A stretch of DNA of 12,542 nt from Candidatus Roizmanbacteria bacterium CG22_combo_CG10-13_8_21_14_all_34_12 (GCA_002786595.1 PCTC01000069.1:1-12542), one strand, 5' to 3'. Shown: positions 1 through 7,105, counted from the stretch's first letter. Made by a program: numbers and translations. Notes: generated by a model not told the origin, from the letters alone.

Positions 1-63
1 TTTCTAGTTTCAAATATCTATAACGACGTTACTAATTTCTAACAACAAATTTCTAAAACAAAT

Positions 64-579
64 ATGGCTAAAGGAAATATTTTAAGTGATACATTTGAAC
101 AATTAGCAGAGCTGGGTCAATCCACGGCTAAACAAGCCGTTAAATCAGTTGTCCAGATCGTAAACCCATTTGACAAAACTTCTGGGGCAAAAACCTCCGA
201 GGTTAATCAAGAGCCAAGCCAAGTACGAACCTCGGAGGTTAAGCGTGGCAAAGATCATACCCCGCTCGATTTTCAAAAGCTAAAAAACAAATTTCAAAGT
301 AAAGATAAACTTCAAGCTGAAGCTTTAAGAAATCGATTATTTCAGATTGTAAAGAGAGAAGACGAAAAAATATTAGAGCGAAAAGATATGGAAGAGGCAC
401 AAAAAAAGAGACGGGAAGAATATGAGGAGCAGGAGAAAAAAAGAAAAGGACAACAACAAAAAATGCAGAATCAACAGAGCAGTATGCCGACCGGAAAAGC
501 TAAGAGGGGTACAATGTCCCGAAAAAGATCTTCCGAGCAACAGCATGCTGAGAACAAGCCCGGTACAGGAAAGCAATGA
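64..579 (+). CDS. Small charged protein, DUF5660-like (Microgenomates conserved hypothetical)
   Basis: Protein of 171 residues with no known biochemical role. The N-terminus (about residues 5-45, with ELGQSTAKQAVKSV and NPFD) and the late segment GKAKRGTM resemble, from memory, the DUF5660 family found mostly in Microgenomates; this is recognition, not a search result. Residues about 75-135 are dominated by Lys, Glu, Arg and Gln and should form a long charged helix or coiled coil. The last 35 residues are Ser/Gln/Lys-rich and probably disordered. There is no signal peptide or membrane segment, so it is likely cytoplasmic. The ATG has no Shine-Dalgarno sequence; the leader carries AATTTCTAA twice (34-42, 48-56) and a TATAAC at 19-24 that could be a -10. 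Its TGA stop is part of the tRNA promoter downstream. A short inverted repeat (192-204/228-240) encodes a duplicated TSEV. Confidence 0.8.
   Translation: MAKGNILSDTFEQLAELGQSTAKQAVKSVVQIVNPFDKTSGAKTSEVNQEPSQVRTSEVKRGKDHTPLDFQKLKNKFQSKDKLQAEALRNRLFQIVKREDEKILERKDMEEAQKKRREEYEEQEKKRKGQQQKMQNQQSSMPTGKAKRGTMSRKRSSEQQHAENKPGTGKQ
192..240. repeat. 13-bp inverted repeat inside the first gene
   Basis: AACCTCCGAGGTT (192-204) and its exact reverse complement AACCTCGGAGGTT (228-240) are separated by 23 bases. Each arm is itself nearly palindromic, so the two copies also read as a direct repeat with one mismatch. In the protein they give TSEV twice. The block could form a hairpin in the mRNA; no function is evident. 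Confidence 0.6.
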
Positions 580-585
580 TATAAT
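577..585 (+). promoter_or_regulatory. Extended -10 promoter of tRNA-Pro
   Basis: TGATATAAT fits the extended -10 consensus TGnTATAAT exactly, and its end lies 8 nt before the first base of the mature tRNA. No good -35 is visible 17 nt upstream, as expected of an extended -10 promoter. The TGA is also the stop codon of the preceding gene. Confidence 0.65.
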
Positions 586-593
586 TACTAACA

Positions 594-665
594 CGGGGTG
601 TAGTTCATCGGTAGAATTTTCGGTTCGGGACCGAAAGGCAGTGGGTTCAATTCCCGCCACCCCGA
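594..665 (+). tRNA. tRNA-Pro, anticodon CGG
   Basis: A full cloverleaf can be drawn. The acceptor stem is CGGGGTG (594-600) with CACCCCG (658-664), followed by discriminator A665. The D stem is GTTC/GAAT with GG in the loop. The anticodon stem TTCGG/CCGAA (619-623/631-635) encloses loop TTCGGGA, giving anticodon CGG at 626-628 with G37. The T stem GTGGG/CCCGC (641-645/653-657) has loop TTCAATT. C1-G72 with A73 is characteristic of bacterial tRNA-Pro. The 3' CCA is not encoded (CTT follows), so it must be added by a CCA-adding enzyme. It decodes CCG. Only one short gene separates it from the window edge. Confidence 0.95.
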
Positions 666-709
666 CTTTAGAAACTCTTTCCGAAGAATGAGGAATTAGA
701 GGTTCTTAA

Positions 710-780
710 GTCCACCGAATAACGCTCTTCAAGTCGTCTACGAATAGTAGTGAAAAGACTTGAAGTAAGTTATGGTGGAC
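710..780 (+). other. 71-nt imperfect hairpin in the leader of the MFS gene
   Basis: Nested complementary blocks: GTCCACC (710-716) with GGTGGAC (774-780); ATAAC (719-723) with GTTAT (769-773); CTTCAAGTC (727-735) with GACTTGAAG (757-765); and an inner CTAC (738-741) with GTAG (747-750). The bulges are short (2 and 3+3 nt). The right arm ends 7 nt before the MFS ATG, and the only G-rich block near the ATG (GGTGG) is inside the stem. No U-run follows, so it is not a normal intrinsic terminator. It may be a leader RNA structure limiting ribosome access, or a small repeat element. Confidence 0.6.
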
Positions 781-787
781 AAACTTT

Positions 788-1969
788 ATGAAAAATAGGC
801 TTACTCAAGTTTTTACCCTTCATTTTTTTAATGATGGTTTTCTTGCAAGTATAATTCTGCTCTTACCATTTATTGCTAAAGATTTAAAATTAAATCTTAC
901 TCAAGTTGGTTTTCTTAGTTCAATTTTTTCCCTTTCAGGAATATTAATCTCGTTACCGATTGGGTATATCAGCAGCCGTTTTGGAGCGTCAAAAGTATTA
1001 ATTTTCACAATGATTTTTTACAGTCTCGGATTTTTATTTTCAGGAATCTCACATTCTTATGTTTTTTTAATATTTGCGTTTACAATTATGTCGATTGCCT
1101 TTGGTTCATTTCATCCAATCTCTTTTTCCATAGTTGCTCAGCTGACTAAGAAAGAAAAATTGGGTAGGACTGTCGGTGATTTCACCGCGATCGGTGAGTT
1201 TGGAAGAATCTGCTTGACCGGGTTTATTTCTTATATTGCTTTTTCAATTGGATGGCGGCAAACTTCTTTTATATATGTAATTATTTCTGCTTTAATTCTT
1301 TTTGTTTTTCTGTTTTTTCATTTTAAAAATACAAGAATAGTTGTAGAAGATGATTTAAGAACAAAAAATCAGAAAAAAATAAATTTTATTGAGATATTAA
1401 AAAATAAAAAATTTATTTTGGTTTTATTTATTAATTTTTTTGACAATCTTGCCAGTTCGGCACTTTATATTTTTCTTCCTTTTTTACTTATTAGTAAAAA
1501 AATCAGCCCGTCCATTTTAGGAACTTTTACTTCAGCTTTTTTCTTAGGTAATCTTATTGGAAAAATGGGATTGGGCCGATTAACTGACAAATTCAAAAAT
1601 AGTAAAGTATTTATTTATGCGGAATTACTTATGATTTTATTTATTCTTTTGTTGGCATATAGCAATTCAATTACCTTTATAATTATTTTTTCAATTATTT
1701 TGGGATCTTTAACTATGGGAACTGCGCCTATTAGAACCACAATGGTTGCTGAAACCAATGAACATCATGGCTCTTATGAAAAAGCTTTTGCCATCACTTC
1801 GTTTTTTGCATCTTTAGCAAGCGCTTTGGCACCAATTATCCTCGGATATGTAGCTGATCGATACGGAATTGTAAATTCCTTTAATCTCACTGCTTTATTT
1901 GCCCTTTTTGCCGTCCTTTCCGCCTACATCTATAAGAAGAGTAGAGAAAATGAATATCTTATAGTATAA
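788..1969 (+). CDS. MFS transporter, 12 membrane helices (fosmidomycin-resistance-like)
   Basis: A 393-residue major facilitator superfamily protein for secondary transport of a small solute across the cytoplasmic membrane. Twelve hydrophobic helices are visible in two sets of six, separated by a charged cytoplasmic loop at about residues 180-210. The loop between helices 2 and 3 carries an MFS motif A variant (GYISSRFGASK), and the equivalent place in the second half has GRLTDKFKNSK. The stretch GSFHPISFSIV in helix 4 recalls the GxFHP signature of the fosmidomycin-resistance (Fsr) branch, which would suggest a drug or small-metabolite exporter, but the substrate cannot be read from the sequence. 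The chosen ATG starts six residues before the first helix, as usual for the family. The mRNA leader holds a long hairpin, and transcription could run through from the tRNA-Pro promoter because no clear separate promoter is seen. Confidence 0.9.
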   Translation: MKNRLTQVFTLHFFNDGFLASIILLLPFIAKDLKLNLTQVGFLSSIFSLSGILISLPIGYISSRFGASKVLIFTMIFYSLGFLFSGISHSYVFLIFAFTIMSIAFGSFHPISFSIVAQLTKKEKLGRTVGDFTAIGEFGRICLTGFISYIAFSIGWRQTSFIYVIISALILFVFLFFHFKNTRIVVEDDLRTKNQKKINFIEILKNKKFILVLFINFFDNLASSALYIFLPFLLISKKISPSILGTFTSAFFLGNLIGKMGLGRLTDKFKNSKVFIYAELLMILFILLLAYSNSITFIIIFSIILGSLTMGTAPIRTTMVAETNEHHGSYEKAFAITSFFASLASALAPIILGYVADRYGIVNSFNLTALFALFAVLSAYIYKKSRENEYLIV

Positions 1970-1970
1970 T
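1942..1970 (+). promoter_or_regulatory. Candidate promoter of the Tat-signal protein gene
   Basis: TAGAGA (1942-1947, 4/6 match to TTGACA), 17-bp spacer, TATAAT (1965-1970, perfect). It lies in the last codons of the MFS gene and would start transcription about 9-10 nt before the ATG at 1987, giving a leader too short for a Shine-Dalgarno site. Confidence 0.5.
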
Positions 1971-1986
1971 TAGTTGTTATCAAATA

Positions 1987-3243
1987 ATGCAATTTATGGC
2001 TCCAATCGAACGAAGAGATTTTCTTAAATTTACTGCTAGTATAGCAGCGGCACTATTAGTAAATGCTTTAATCCCTCCGAATAGTACGGGCCTATGTTTA
2101 GTTGATTTAGCAAAGTCAATCCCTTATAGGGAAAGTGATTTCCGAGATAGACTAGGAGTTCTTCCTAACAATTGGGAAAAAACCCAACCTAAGAGAGGTG
2201 TTGAGACTTTGTATAACGACAGAGAATCGCCTCAAACAGCCATAGAAGAATGTTTGGCTAGATATTCAATAGATAACATTCCGTTTGCTGAAGAAATACC
2301 TTTAGAAGTATTGTCAACTCCTCCATTTCATTTAATTAAACTGAATAGTGATGATGAGCAAAGTATAAGGGCAATCGCCGATGGACAAAAAAGGTTTGAG
2401 GCGATTTTAAAGATAAATCCTCCAATAACAAAGGCTGATTATTTACCAGCTGAGAATTTTAACAAAGACAGATATGGAAAAAGAGTTGAATTATTATGGG
2501 AAAGATACCTTGAAGTTACAGCCACAATGGCAGCTTGTAGGAAGTTAATGTCAAGCTATGAAGATTTAATTAAACAAAATCAAAAACATCCAAAATTAGA
2601 AACTATCCAAGAGACAATAAAAAGACTATGGAATATTCAAATATTTGACTTATTTCCAAATTTTCAACAACCGACAGCTTTGGAACTTACGGCACGAACT
2701 TCAAATACACATTTTATAAATAATCCCAGTTTATGGCCGGAAACCCCATTGATTTTTGGTAGTTGTTTTAATTGGGCTTTTCAAATTGCGGATTTGGCTT
2801 GCAAATCAAGTAATAATCAAAATGAAAGCCCAATATCTTCAAATTCAAAAGATGAAATTATAATGAAGTATCCTTCAAGTAATCAAGTAAGAGACATTAT
2901 TTATGGTCCAACAAATTTAACAAAATGGATGGAAAATGAATCTTCTAAATATGGTTGGGAAGAATTTACGGACAAAACATACGAACAGATGTTAGAAGAT
3001 TCTAAAGGAAAATTCATTATTGGACAAAGTTTTACAAATCAATTTGGATATCCCGAACCAGATCATACTTTTATTATGAGAAGAAGTCCACTAGGATTAC
3101 TTAAAGACGAAGTTTTTTTATTAGCAGAATCAATGGGAAGTCCTCCCAGAGGAGAACTTTATCTTCCCATAACAAAAGAAAAATTTAATTTAATGAAAAA
3201 TGAAGAAGGTAAAAAATATAAATTTTTTGCACATAAATATTAG
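1987..3243 (+). CDS. Unrecognised Tat-exported protein, possible cysteine peptidase/amidase
   Basis: I do not recognise this 418-residue family. The N-terminus reads ERRDFLKFTASIAAALL, with twin arginines at residues 9-10 (consensus RRxFLK) followed by a hydrophobic stretch to about residue 28, so export through the Tat system is likely. Residues about 40-230 are mostly helical and polar without a familiar motif. The C-terminal third has GSCFNWAFQIA (Cys260), PDHTFIM (His360) and LLAESMG (Glu381). An ordered Cys-His-polar set of this kind, with Cys at a helix start and His on a strand, is typical of papain-like folds such as NlpC/P60 and CHAP, so a secreted peptidase or amidase is an inference. 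ATG 1987 is used; ATG 1996 would also keep the whole Tat motif. Neither has a Shine-Dalgarno sequence. The stop is TAG. Confidence 0.75.
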   Translation: MQFMAPIERRDFLKFTASIAAALLVNALIPPNSTGLCLVDLAKSIPYRESDFRDRLGVLPNNWEKTQPKRGVETLYNDRESPQTAIEECLARYSIDNIPFAEEIPLEVLSTPPFHLIKLNSDDEQSIRAIADGQKRFEAILKINPPITKADYLPAENFNKDRYGKRVELLWERYLEVTATMAACRKLMSSYEDLIKQNQKHPKLETIQETIKRLWNIQIFDLFPNFQQPTALELTARTSNTHFINNPSLWPETPLIFGSCFNWAFQIADLACKSSNNQNESPISSNSKDEIIMKYPSSNQVRDIIYGPTNLTKWMENESSKYGWEEFTDKTYEQMLEDSKGKFIIGQSFTNQFGYPEPDHTFIMRRSPLGLLKDEVFLLAESMGSPPRGELYLPITKEKFNLMKNEEGKKYKFFAHKY

Positions 3244-3300
3244 CCGAAATGTTATTTATATTTGTTTTTGGATTGATGTTTAATTTGATCTTAATCATTC

Positions 3301-3309
3301 TGCTATACT
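3301..3309 (+). promoter_or_regulatory. Extended -10 promoter of cysS
   Basis: TGCTATACT fits the extended -10 consensus, with 5/6 in the hexamer. The hexamer ends 7 nt before the ATG at 3317, so the predicted transcript starts at or within a base or two of the start codon (leaderless). No convincing -35 is seen. Confidence 0.6.
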
Positions 3310-3316
3310 TATTTTC

Positions 3317-4711
3317 ATGAAACTCTATAATTCAATGTCACGAAAAATTGAGGAAGTAAAACCATTAAATCCACCAAATATATCACTGTATACTTGTGGT
3401 CCGACCGTTTATGACTTTACTCATATTGGCCATATGAGAACCTATTCCAATAATGATTTTTTAAAACGGGCTTTAATCTATCTTGGTTATAAAGTTAATC
3501 ATGTGATGAATGTCACTGACGTTGGTCATCTTTCGGGGGATGATGATTCCGGCGAAGATAAGATGGAAAAAGGAGCAAAAAAATATGGAAAAACCGTTTG
3601 GGATGTTGCTAAATTTTATACGGAATTTTTTTTCAAGACCACTGATGCATTAAACATAATTAGACCCAATATTGTCTGTAATGCAACAGAACATGTAGGA
3701 GAAATGATCCAATTAATTGAAAGATTAAAACAAAATGGTTATGTTTATGAAACTAAAGAAGCATTATATTTTGATGTTAAAAAATTTGAAAATTATGGAA
3801 AATTATCAGGACAAAAACTTGAAGAAAAACTTCAAGCTGTTCGCGAGGAGATAAATGTCGATAAAGAAAAAAAACATCCGGCCGATTTTGCTTTATGGTT
3901 CAAAAGGGTCGGAAGATTTTCAGATCACACGATGCATTGGACCTCACCTTGGGGAGAGGGATTTCCTGGTTGGCATATAGAATGTAGCGCCATGAGTATG
4001 GAATACCTGGGAGAGACGATTGATATCCATTCCGGAGGAATAGACCATGTGCCAGTCCACCATGAAAATGAAATTGCTCAATCAGAAGGAGCGACGAGAA
4101 AACAGTTTGTTAAAATCTGGTTTCATAATAATTTTTTGACAGTTGATGGACAAAAAATGAGTAAGTCTTTAGGAAATTTTTATACAATAGAGGATATTGA
4201 AAAAAATAAACTTAATCCGGTTTCTCTGCGACTTTTATTTTTACAATCCCATTATCGTCAATCATTAAATTTCACTTGGCAATCAGCCCGCGCTAGTCAA
4301 GAAGCTTTCAATCGATTAAAAGAAATTGCCTCAAATTTAAAATCTGATAAAATCCTGTCCTCAGTAAAATCGTCAAAAGCCATTGCCTTTCAACAACAAT
4401 TTCGCGATGCATTGGAGGATGATTTACAAACCCCTCAAGCCGTTGCTGTGATGTGGGATATGCTTAAATCTGACATAATTAATGAAGAAAAATATTTTTT
4501 ACTGATGGATTTTGATAAAGTTTTTGGCTTGAATTTAAGTAACATCACTGAAGAAAAAATTGACGCAAATATAATCACCCTTGCCGAAAAAAGATTGGAG
4601 GCAAGAAAACAGAGAAACTTTGACGCGTCTGATCGATTAAGAATAAAAATTGAAAAAGCAGGATTTAAGATTGAAGATGTGGGAAGTAGTTATAAAATAA
4701 AAAAAGTTTGA
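3317..4711 (+). CDS. cysS: Cysteinyl-tRNA synthetase
   Basis: Class I aminoacyl-tRNA synthetase that charges tRNA-Cys with cysteine using ATP; cytoplasmic. The 464 residues match the usual length. The Rossmann domain opens with [18 protein letters not shown] (HIGH motif at residues 36-39). Expected zinc ligands are Cys27, Cys223 (in HIECSAMS), His248 and Glu252 (in [10 protein letters not shown]), all present. The second ATP-binding motif is KMSKS at 280-284. The helical anticodon-binding region follows, with the family's C-terminal pattern of charged helices ([14 protein letters not shown]). The ATG has no Shine-Dalgarno sequence and is placed right after a -10 element, which fixes the start. 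The TGA stop is 3 nt from the convergent stop of the glycosyltransferase gene, with no terminator hairpin visible between them. No catalytic residue appears to be missing. Confidence 0.97.
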   Translation: MKLYNSMSRKIEEVKPLNPPNISLYTCGPTVYDFTHIGHMRTYSNNDFLKRALIYLGYKVNHVMNVTDVGHLSGDDDSGEDKMEKGAKKYGKTVWDVAKFYTEFFFKTTDALNIIRPNIVCNATEHVGEMIQLIERLKQNGYVYETKEALYFDVKKFENYGKLSGQKLEEKLQAVREEINVDKEKKHPADFALWFKRVGRFSDHTMHWTSPWGEGFPGWHIECSAMSMEYLGETIDIHSGGIDHVPVHHENEIAQSEGATRKQFVKIWFHNNFLTVDGQKMSKSLGNFYTIEDIEKNKLNPVSLRLLFLQSHYRQSLNFTWQSARASQEAFNRLKEIASNLKSDKILSSVKSSKAIAFQQQFRDALEDDLQTPQAVAVMWDMLKSDIINEEKYFLLMDFDKVFGLNLSNITEEKIDANIITLAEKRLEARKQRNFDASDRLRIKIEKAGFKIEDVGSSYKIKKV

Positions 4712-4714
4712 TTA

Positions 4715-6319
4715 TTATAATTTAGGATTTTTAGCAATTCGCTTATATATCCATATCACAGGATGATCAAACACTGTCCATGTTTCTTCTGCCTGTTCGT
4801 CGGGAAATTTCCATTGATAAATTTCCGGGTATGACTTAAACTCCGCCACTTTTTCAAATCCTAATTTTCCGGAAAATAAACCCTCATAATATTTATTTAA
4901 AATCGGATATTTTTGTTTTGAATGATTTGCAAAAATTCTTCTCGACGGGATAAAAATATAATCTGCCTTTTGTAAATGGTTACTCAACTCAAACTGTAAC
5001 TCTGGACTTGCATCCAAATCATAAAAATTGAAAGAGATTATTTGATAATTTAAATTTTGAATTTGTTTCGAATTTCGAATTTCGAGTTTCGGATTTAAAA
5101 CAGGGATATCAACCACATTGGCCGTTTCCGATAAAATATATGAATTATTAGGAATATTTTTATAAATCCAATCTGAAGCTTGAAAACGAACATCAGGGTT
5201 TTGGTAAATAGAAAGATAAGCGATGCCGGGAATGATTGCAAATATAATAATTATAATTTTTATAAAATTTATAACTTTTATCCTTTGCAAAAATAGAACG
5301 GCAAATATGATAATTATTGGAAATACAGGTGCCATAAACCGACTCCATTTTGCATAGATCATGGCACTGGGAACAAAATAAATTAAAAAGGCAAAACGCA
5401 ATAAATTTGTTTTCCTGTCTTTCCAATTAGCCCCAATTAGCCCCATAAGTCCTATCAAGAATACCGGCCAACCAAGAGCGAAAGGAAATACTTTTTCAAG
5501 CTGAAACAAAATGGGTTGTGTATTAAAAAATTGTCTCGTGTAAAAAACTAAAGATTTTCCGAGGGCAACTGCAGATTCATAATTCATTGAGCTAATAAAA
5601 TCTTCAAAATTTATGAAATTATGAGGTGAAAATAACACCATAAAAATTATTGTCAACATTCCAAATTTAACAAGATTTTTATATCTATCCCACGATCGCA
5701 GACTAGATAATATAGTAATTAACGGAACAATAATAAATATTATTGAAGAAACTTTCGTTGCTATTGCTAATCCTGAAACTAAAGCTAACTGTACAACCGT
5801 TCCGGTTGTACGGCGTTCAAACATTAGCATTGATAAATAGATAATTAAACTATAAAAAAGCATAAGTAAAGATTCCGTCGTGCCAAAATGTGCAAACTGA
5901 ATTGCAAAGGGAGAAAAAATAATAACGAGATAAGAGATAAAGAGTGTGAAGTGAGATTCTTTTTTAATTATAACTTTTATAATTTTTATAATAATTATTG
6001 CGTTGATAACAGATGCTATTGCCGATATTATCCTCAAACTAATAGTTGCTTCTAGCTTTAAGAAATAAGTAATCAGATAGCCCAAATAAAGTGGAAACTG
6101 TCCGTAGGCAAAAAAGTGAGGATTACCGCATTCGCGAAAATTCGAAATTATGCAATTCAGACCCTGAATTGCGCTTGCCATATTTCTCTCATCAGGATGC
6201 ATCGGGAAAGGTAAACCCCAATCTAAGCCTACAAACCGACTATAAACAAGAATTAAAAACAATGAAGCAATGAAACAATGAAACAATAATTTTTTCTTGC
6301 TGTTGATTTTCTCCAGCAT
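4715..6319 (-). CDS. GT-C fold membrane glycosyltransferase (ArnT/PMT-like)
   Basis: A 534-residue polytopic membrane protein. About ten to twelve hydrophobic helices fill residues 10-370, followed by a soluble C-terminal part. The first extracytoplasmic loop carries MHPDE (residues 40-44); an acidic motif at this place is the catalytic hallmark of GT-C enzymes such as ArnT and protein O-mannosyltransferases, which transfer sugars from polyprenyl-phosphate donors on the outer face of the membrane. The ending WTVFDHPVIWIYKR is common to PMT-like and YYY-type membrane proteins. The donor and acceptor are unknown; cell-surface glycan or glycoprotein synthesis is inferred. Residues about 410-419 are encoded by a 7-bp tandem repeat, and residues in the fifth or sixth helix region by a short hairpin, both apparently tolerated in frame. 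A -10 (TATAAT on the minus strand) 7 nt before the ATG points to a leaderless mRNA. Confidence 0.88.
   Translation of the reverse strand: MLEKINSKKKLLFHCFIASLFLILVYSRFVGLDWGLPFPMHPDERNMASAIQGLNCIISNFRECGNPHFFAYGQFPLYLGYLITYFLKLEATISLRIISAIASVINAIIIIKIIKVIIKKESHFTLFISYLVIIFSPFAIQFAHFGTTESLLMLFYSLIIYLSMLMFERRTTGTVVQLALVSGLAIATKVSSIIFIIVPLITILSSLRSWDRYKNLVKFGMLTIIFMVLFSPHNFINFEDFISSMNYESAVALGKSLVFYTRQFFNTQPILFQLEKVFPFALGWPVFLIGLMGLIGANWKDRKTNLLRFAFLIYFVPSAMIYAKWSRFMAPVFPIIIIFAVLFLQRIKVINFIKIIIIIFAIIPGIAYLSIYQNPDVRFQASDWIYKNIPNNSYILSETANVVDIPVLNPKLEIRNSKQIQNLNYQIISFNFYDLDASPELQFELSNHLQKADYIFIPSRRIFANHSKQKYPILNKYYEGLFSGKLGFEKVAEFKSYPEIYQWKFPDEQAEETWTVFDHPVIWIYKRIAKNPKL
5066..5093. repeat. Four tandem 7-bp units (TTTCGAA type) inside the glycosyltransferase gene
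   Basis: TTTCGAA (5066-5072), TTTCGAA (5073-5079), TTTCGAG (5080-5086) and TTTCGGA (5087-5093), flanked by AATTTG and ATTTAAAA. On the coding (minus) strand this gives NPKLEIRNSKQ at about residues 409-419. Similar A+T-rich CGAAATT strings are, to my recollection, common between genes in Microgenomates, so this looks like a repeat that entered and stayed in frame. Confidence 0.7.
5791..5811. repeat. Short perfect hairpin inside the glycosyltransferase gene
   Basis: GTACAACCG (5791-5799) and CGGTTGTAC (5803-5811) form a 9-bp perfect stem with a 3-nt loop. It is more G+C-rich than its surroundings and encodes RTTGTV between two membrane helices of the protein. Confidence 0.6.
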
Positions 6320-6331
6320 AATTAGTATTAT
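6303..6331 (+). promoter_or_regulatory. Promoter of the rpsF-ssb-rpsR operon
   Basis: TTGATT (6303-6308), 17-bp spacer, TATTAT (6326-6331). An alternative -10 is TATAGT at 6329-6334. Transcription would start about 6-9 nt before the rpsF ATG. The -35 lies in the first codons of the divergent glycosyltransferase gene. Confidence 0.6.
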
Positions 6332-6332
6332 A
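6327..6332 (-). promoter_or_regulatory. -10 element of the glycosyltransferase gene
   Basis: Read on the minus strand, 6332 to 6327 is TATAAT, 7 nt before the ATG at 6319. It predicts a leaderless transcript and shares five base pairs with the -10 of the divergent rpsF promoter. Confidence 0.55.
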
Positions 6333-6346
6333 GTACAGATAAACTT

Positions 6347-6607
6347 ATGAAATATGAATTAACTTTCTTAGTTAAGGAAGAGATTGAAGCAAAAAATGTT
6401 AAGGAATTAATCGAATCCTGCAAAGGTAAAGTAACCAAGGAGGATAAATGGGGTGAAAAAACTTTAGCTTATACAATAAAGAAAAATCATACCGCCTTGT
6501 TTTATAACTTTCAGATAGAAATTGATAAAAAAAGTGTATTAGAATTAAAAAATAAACTTAATCTTAACGAAAAAATTTTACGGTATTTGTTATTAGTCCG
6601 GGAGTAA
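6347..6607 (+). CDS. rpsF: Small ribosomal subunit protein bS6
   Basis: A component of the 30S platform that binds bS18 and 16S rRNA. At 86 residues it is a short, core-only bS6 without the acidic C-terminal tail seen in many bacteria. The ferredoxin-like pattern is visible: strand MKYELTFLV, a helix around EAKNVKELIES, GKVTKEDKWGEKTLAYTIKKN with the family's typical W-G-KxLAY segment, strand TALFYNFQIEI, a second helix, and the closing strand EKILRYLLLVRE. It is the first gene of the conserved rpsF-ssb-rpsR operon, and the start is fixed by the short leader after the promoter. The TAA stop is 4 nt before the ssb start codon, and the ssb ribosome-binding site lies in the last codons of rpsF, so the two are probably translationally linked. 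Confidence 0.95.
   Translation: MKYELTFLVKEEIEAKNVKELIESCKGKVTKEDKWGEKTLAYTIKKNHTALFYNFQIEIDKKSVLELKNKLNLNEKILRYLLLVRE
6600..6604 (+). promoter_or_regulatory. Shine-Dalgarno site of ssb
   Basis: GGGAG ends 7 nt before the ssb ATG at 6612 and overlaps the final codons of rpsF. It is the only clear Shine-Dalgarno sequence before any start codon in the window. Confidence 0.7.
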
Positions 6608-6611
6608 TATT

Positions 6612-7088
6612 ATGGCGAGCCGATCGTTAAATCGAATTGTTTTAATTGGTAATTTAACCCGCGATCCTGAATTAAAATATACACCGGCAGGAACCGCAGT
6701 ATGTACTTTTAGCATTGCTACTAATCGCAGTTGGACATCAAGCGACGGTCAAGCTAAAGAAGAAGTCCAATATCATAGAGTGGTCGCTTGGCAAAAATTA
6801 GCTGAACTTTGCGGAAAATTATTGAATAAAGGTCGAAAAGTATTTGCAGAAGGTCGGATGACATATCGAACTTTTACCGGAAAAGACGGTATCCAAAGAA
6901 CAATCGCGGAAATTGTTCTTGATGATTTTATAGTTTTTGGTGAAGGAAGAAAAATGACTGAAACAGGCCCAACGGATAAAAAGGTTGCAACAATATCAGC
7001 AAATGAAGAAGCAGCGATCAAGACGGAAGAAGCCAAAACAGAGTCACCAAAAGAAGAAACCGTAAACCCTGATGATATTCCGTTTTAA
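6612..7088 (+). CDS. ssb: Single-stranded DNA-binding protein
   Basis: It coats and protects single-stranded DNA in replication, recombination and repair, and recruits partners. The 158 residues comprise an N-terminal OB fold (about 1-112) starting with the family signature LNRIVLIGNLTRDPELKYT, then VCTFSIATNRSW, YHRVVAWQKLAELC and a closing strand IAEIVLDDFIVF. A Glu/Lys/Thr-rich disordered linker follows, and the protein ends in DDIPF, the acidic tip that docks onto partner proteins. Length and order match typical bacterial SSB. It sits between rpsF and rpsR as in many bacteria and has a good Shine-Dalgarno sequence, suggesting it is translated more strongly or more independently than its neighbours. 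Confidence 0.97.
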   Translation: MASRSLNRIVLIGNLTRDPELKYTPAGTAVCTFSIATNRSWTSSDGQAKEEVQYHRVVAWQKLAELCGKLLNKGRKVFAEGRMTYRTFTGKDGIQRTIAEIVLDDFIVFGEGRKMTETGPTDKKVATISANEEAAIKTEEAKTESPKEETVNPDDIPF

Positions 7089-7105
7089 AAATTTAAAAAT
7101 ATTAT

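Noticed and set aside
373..660. Open frame on the minus strand opposite the first gene and the tRNA
   Set aside because: It is the complement of a Lys/Glu-rich coding region, runs through the tRNA gene, and its translation is low-complexity Leu/Phe/Ser without a family resemblance.
771..783. T-box-like TGGTGGAC before the MFS gene, downstream of a tRNA-Pro gene
   Set aside because: The conserved T-box continues with ACCGCG, which is absent; there is no specifier stem or antiterminator/terminator pair, and the G-rich block is explained by pairing with GTCCACC at 710-716.
4700..4725. Intrinsic terminator between convergent cysS and the glycosyltransferase gene
   Set aside because: The stops are 3 nt apart, the region is A+T-only runs without a G+C stem, and no hairpin with a U-tract can be drawn.
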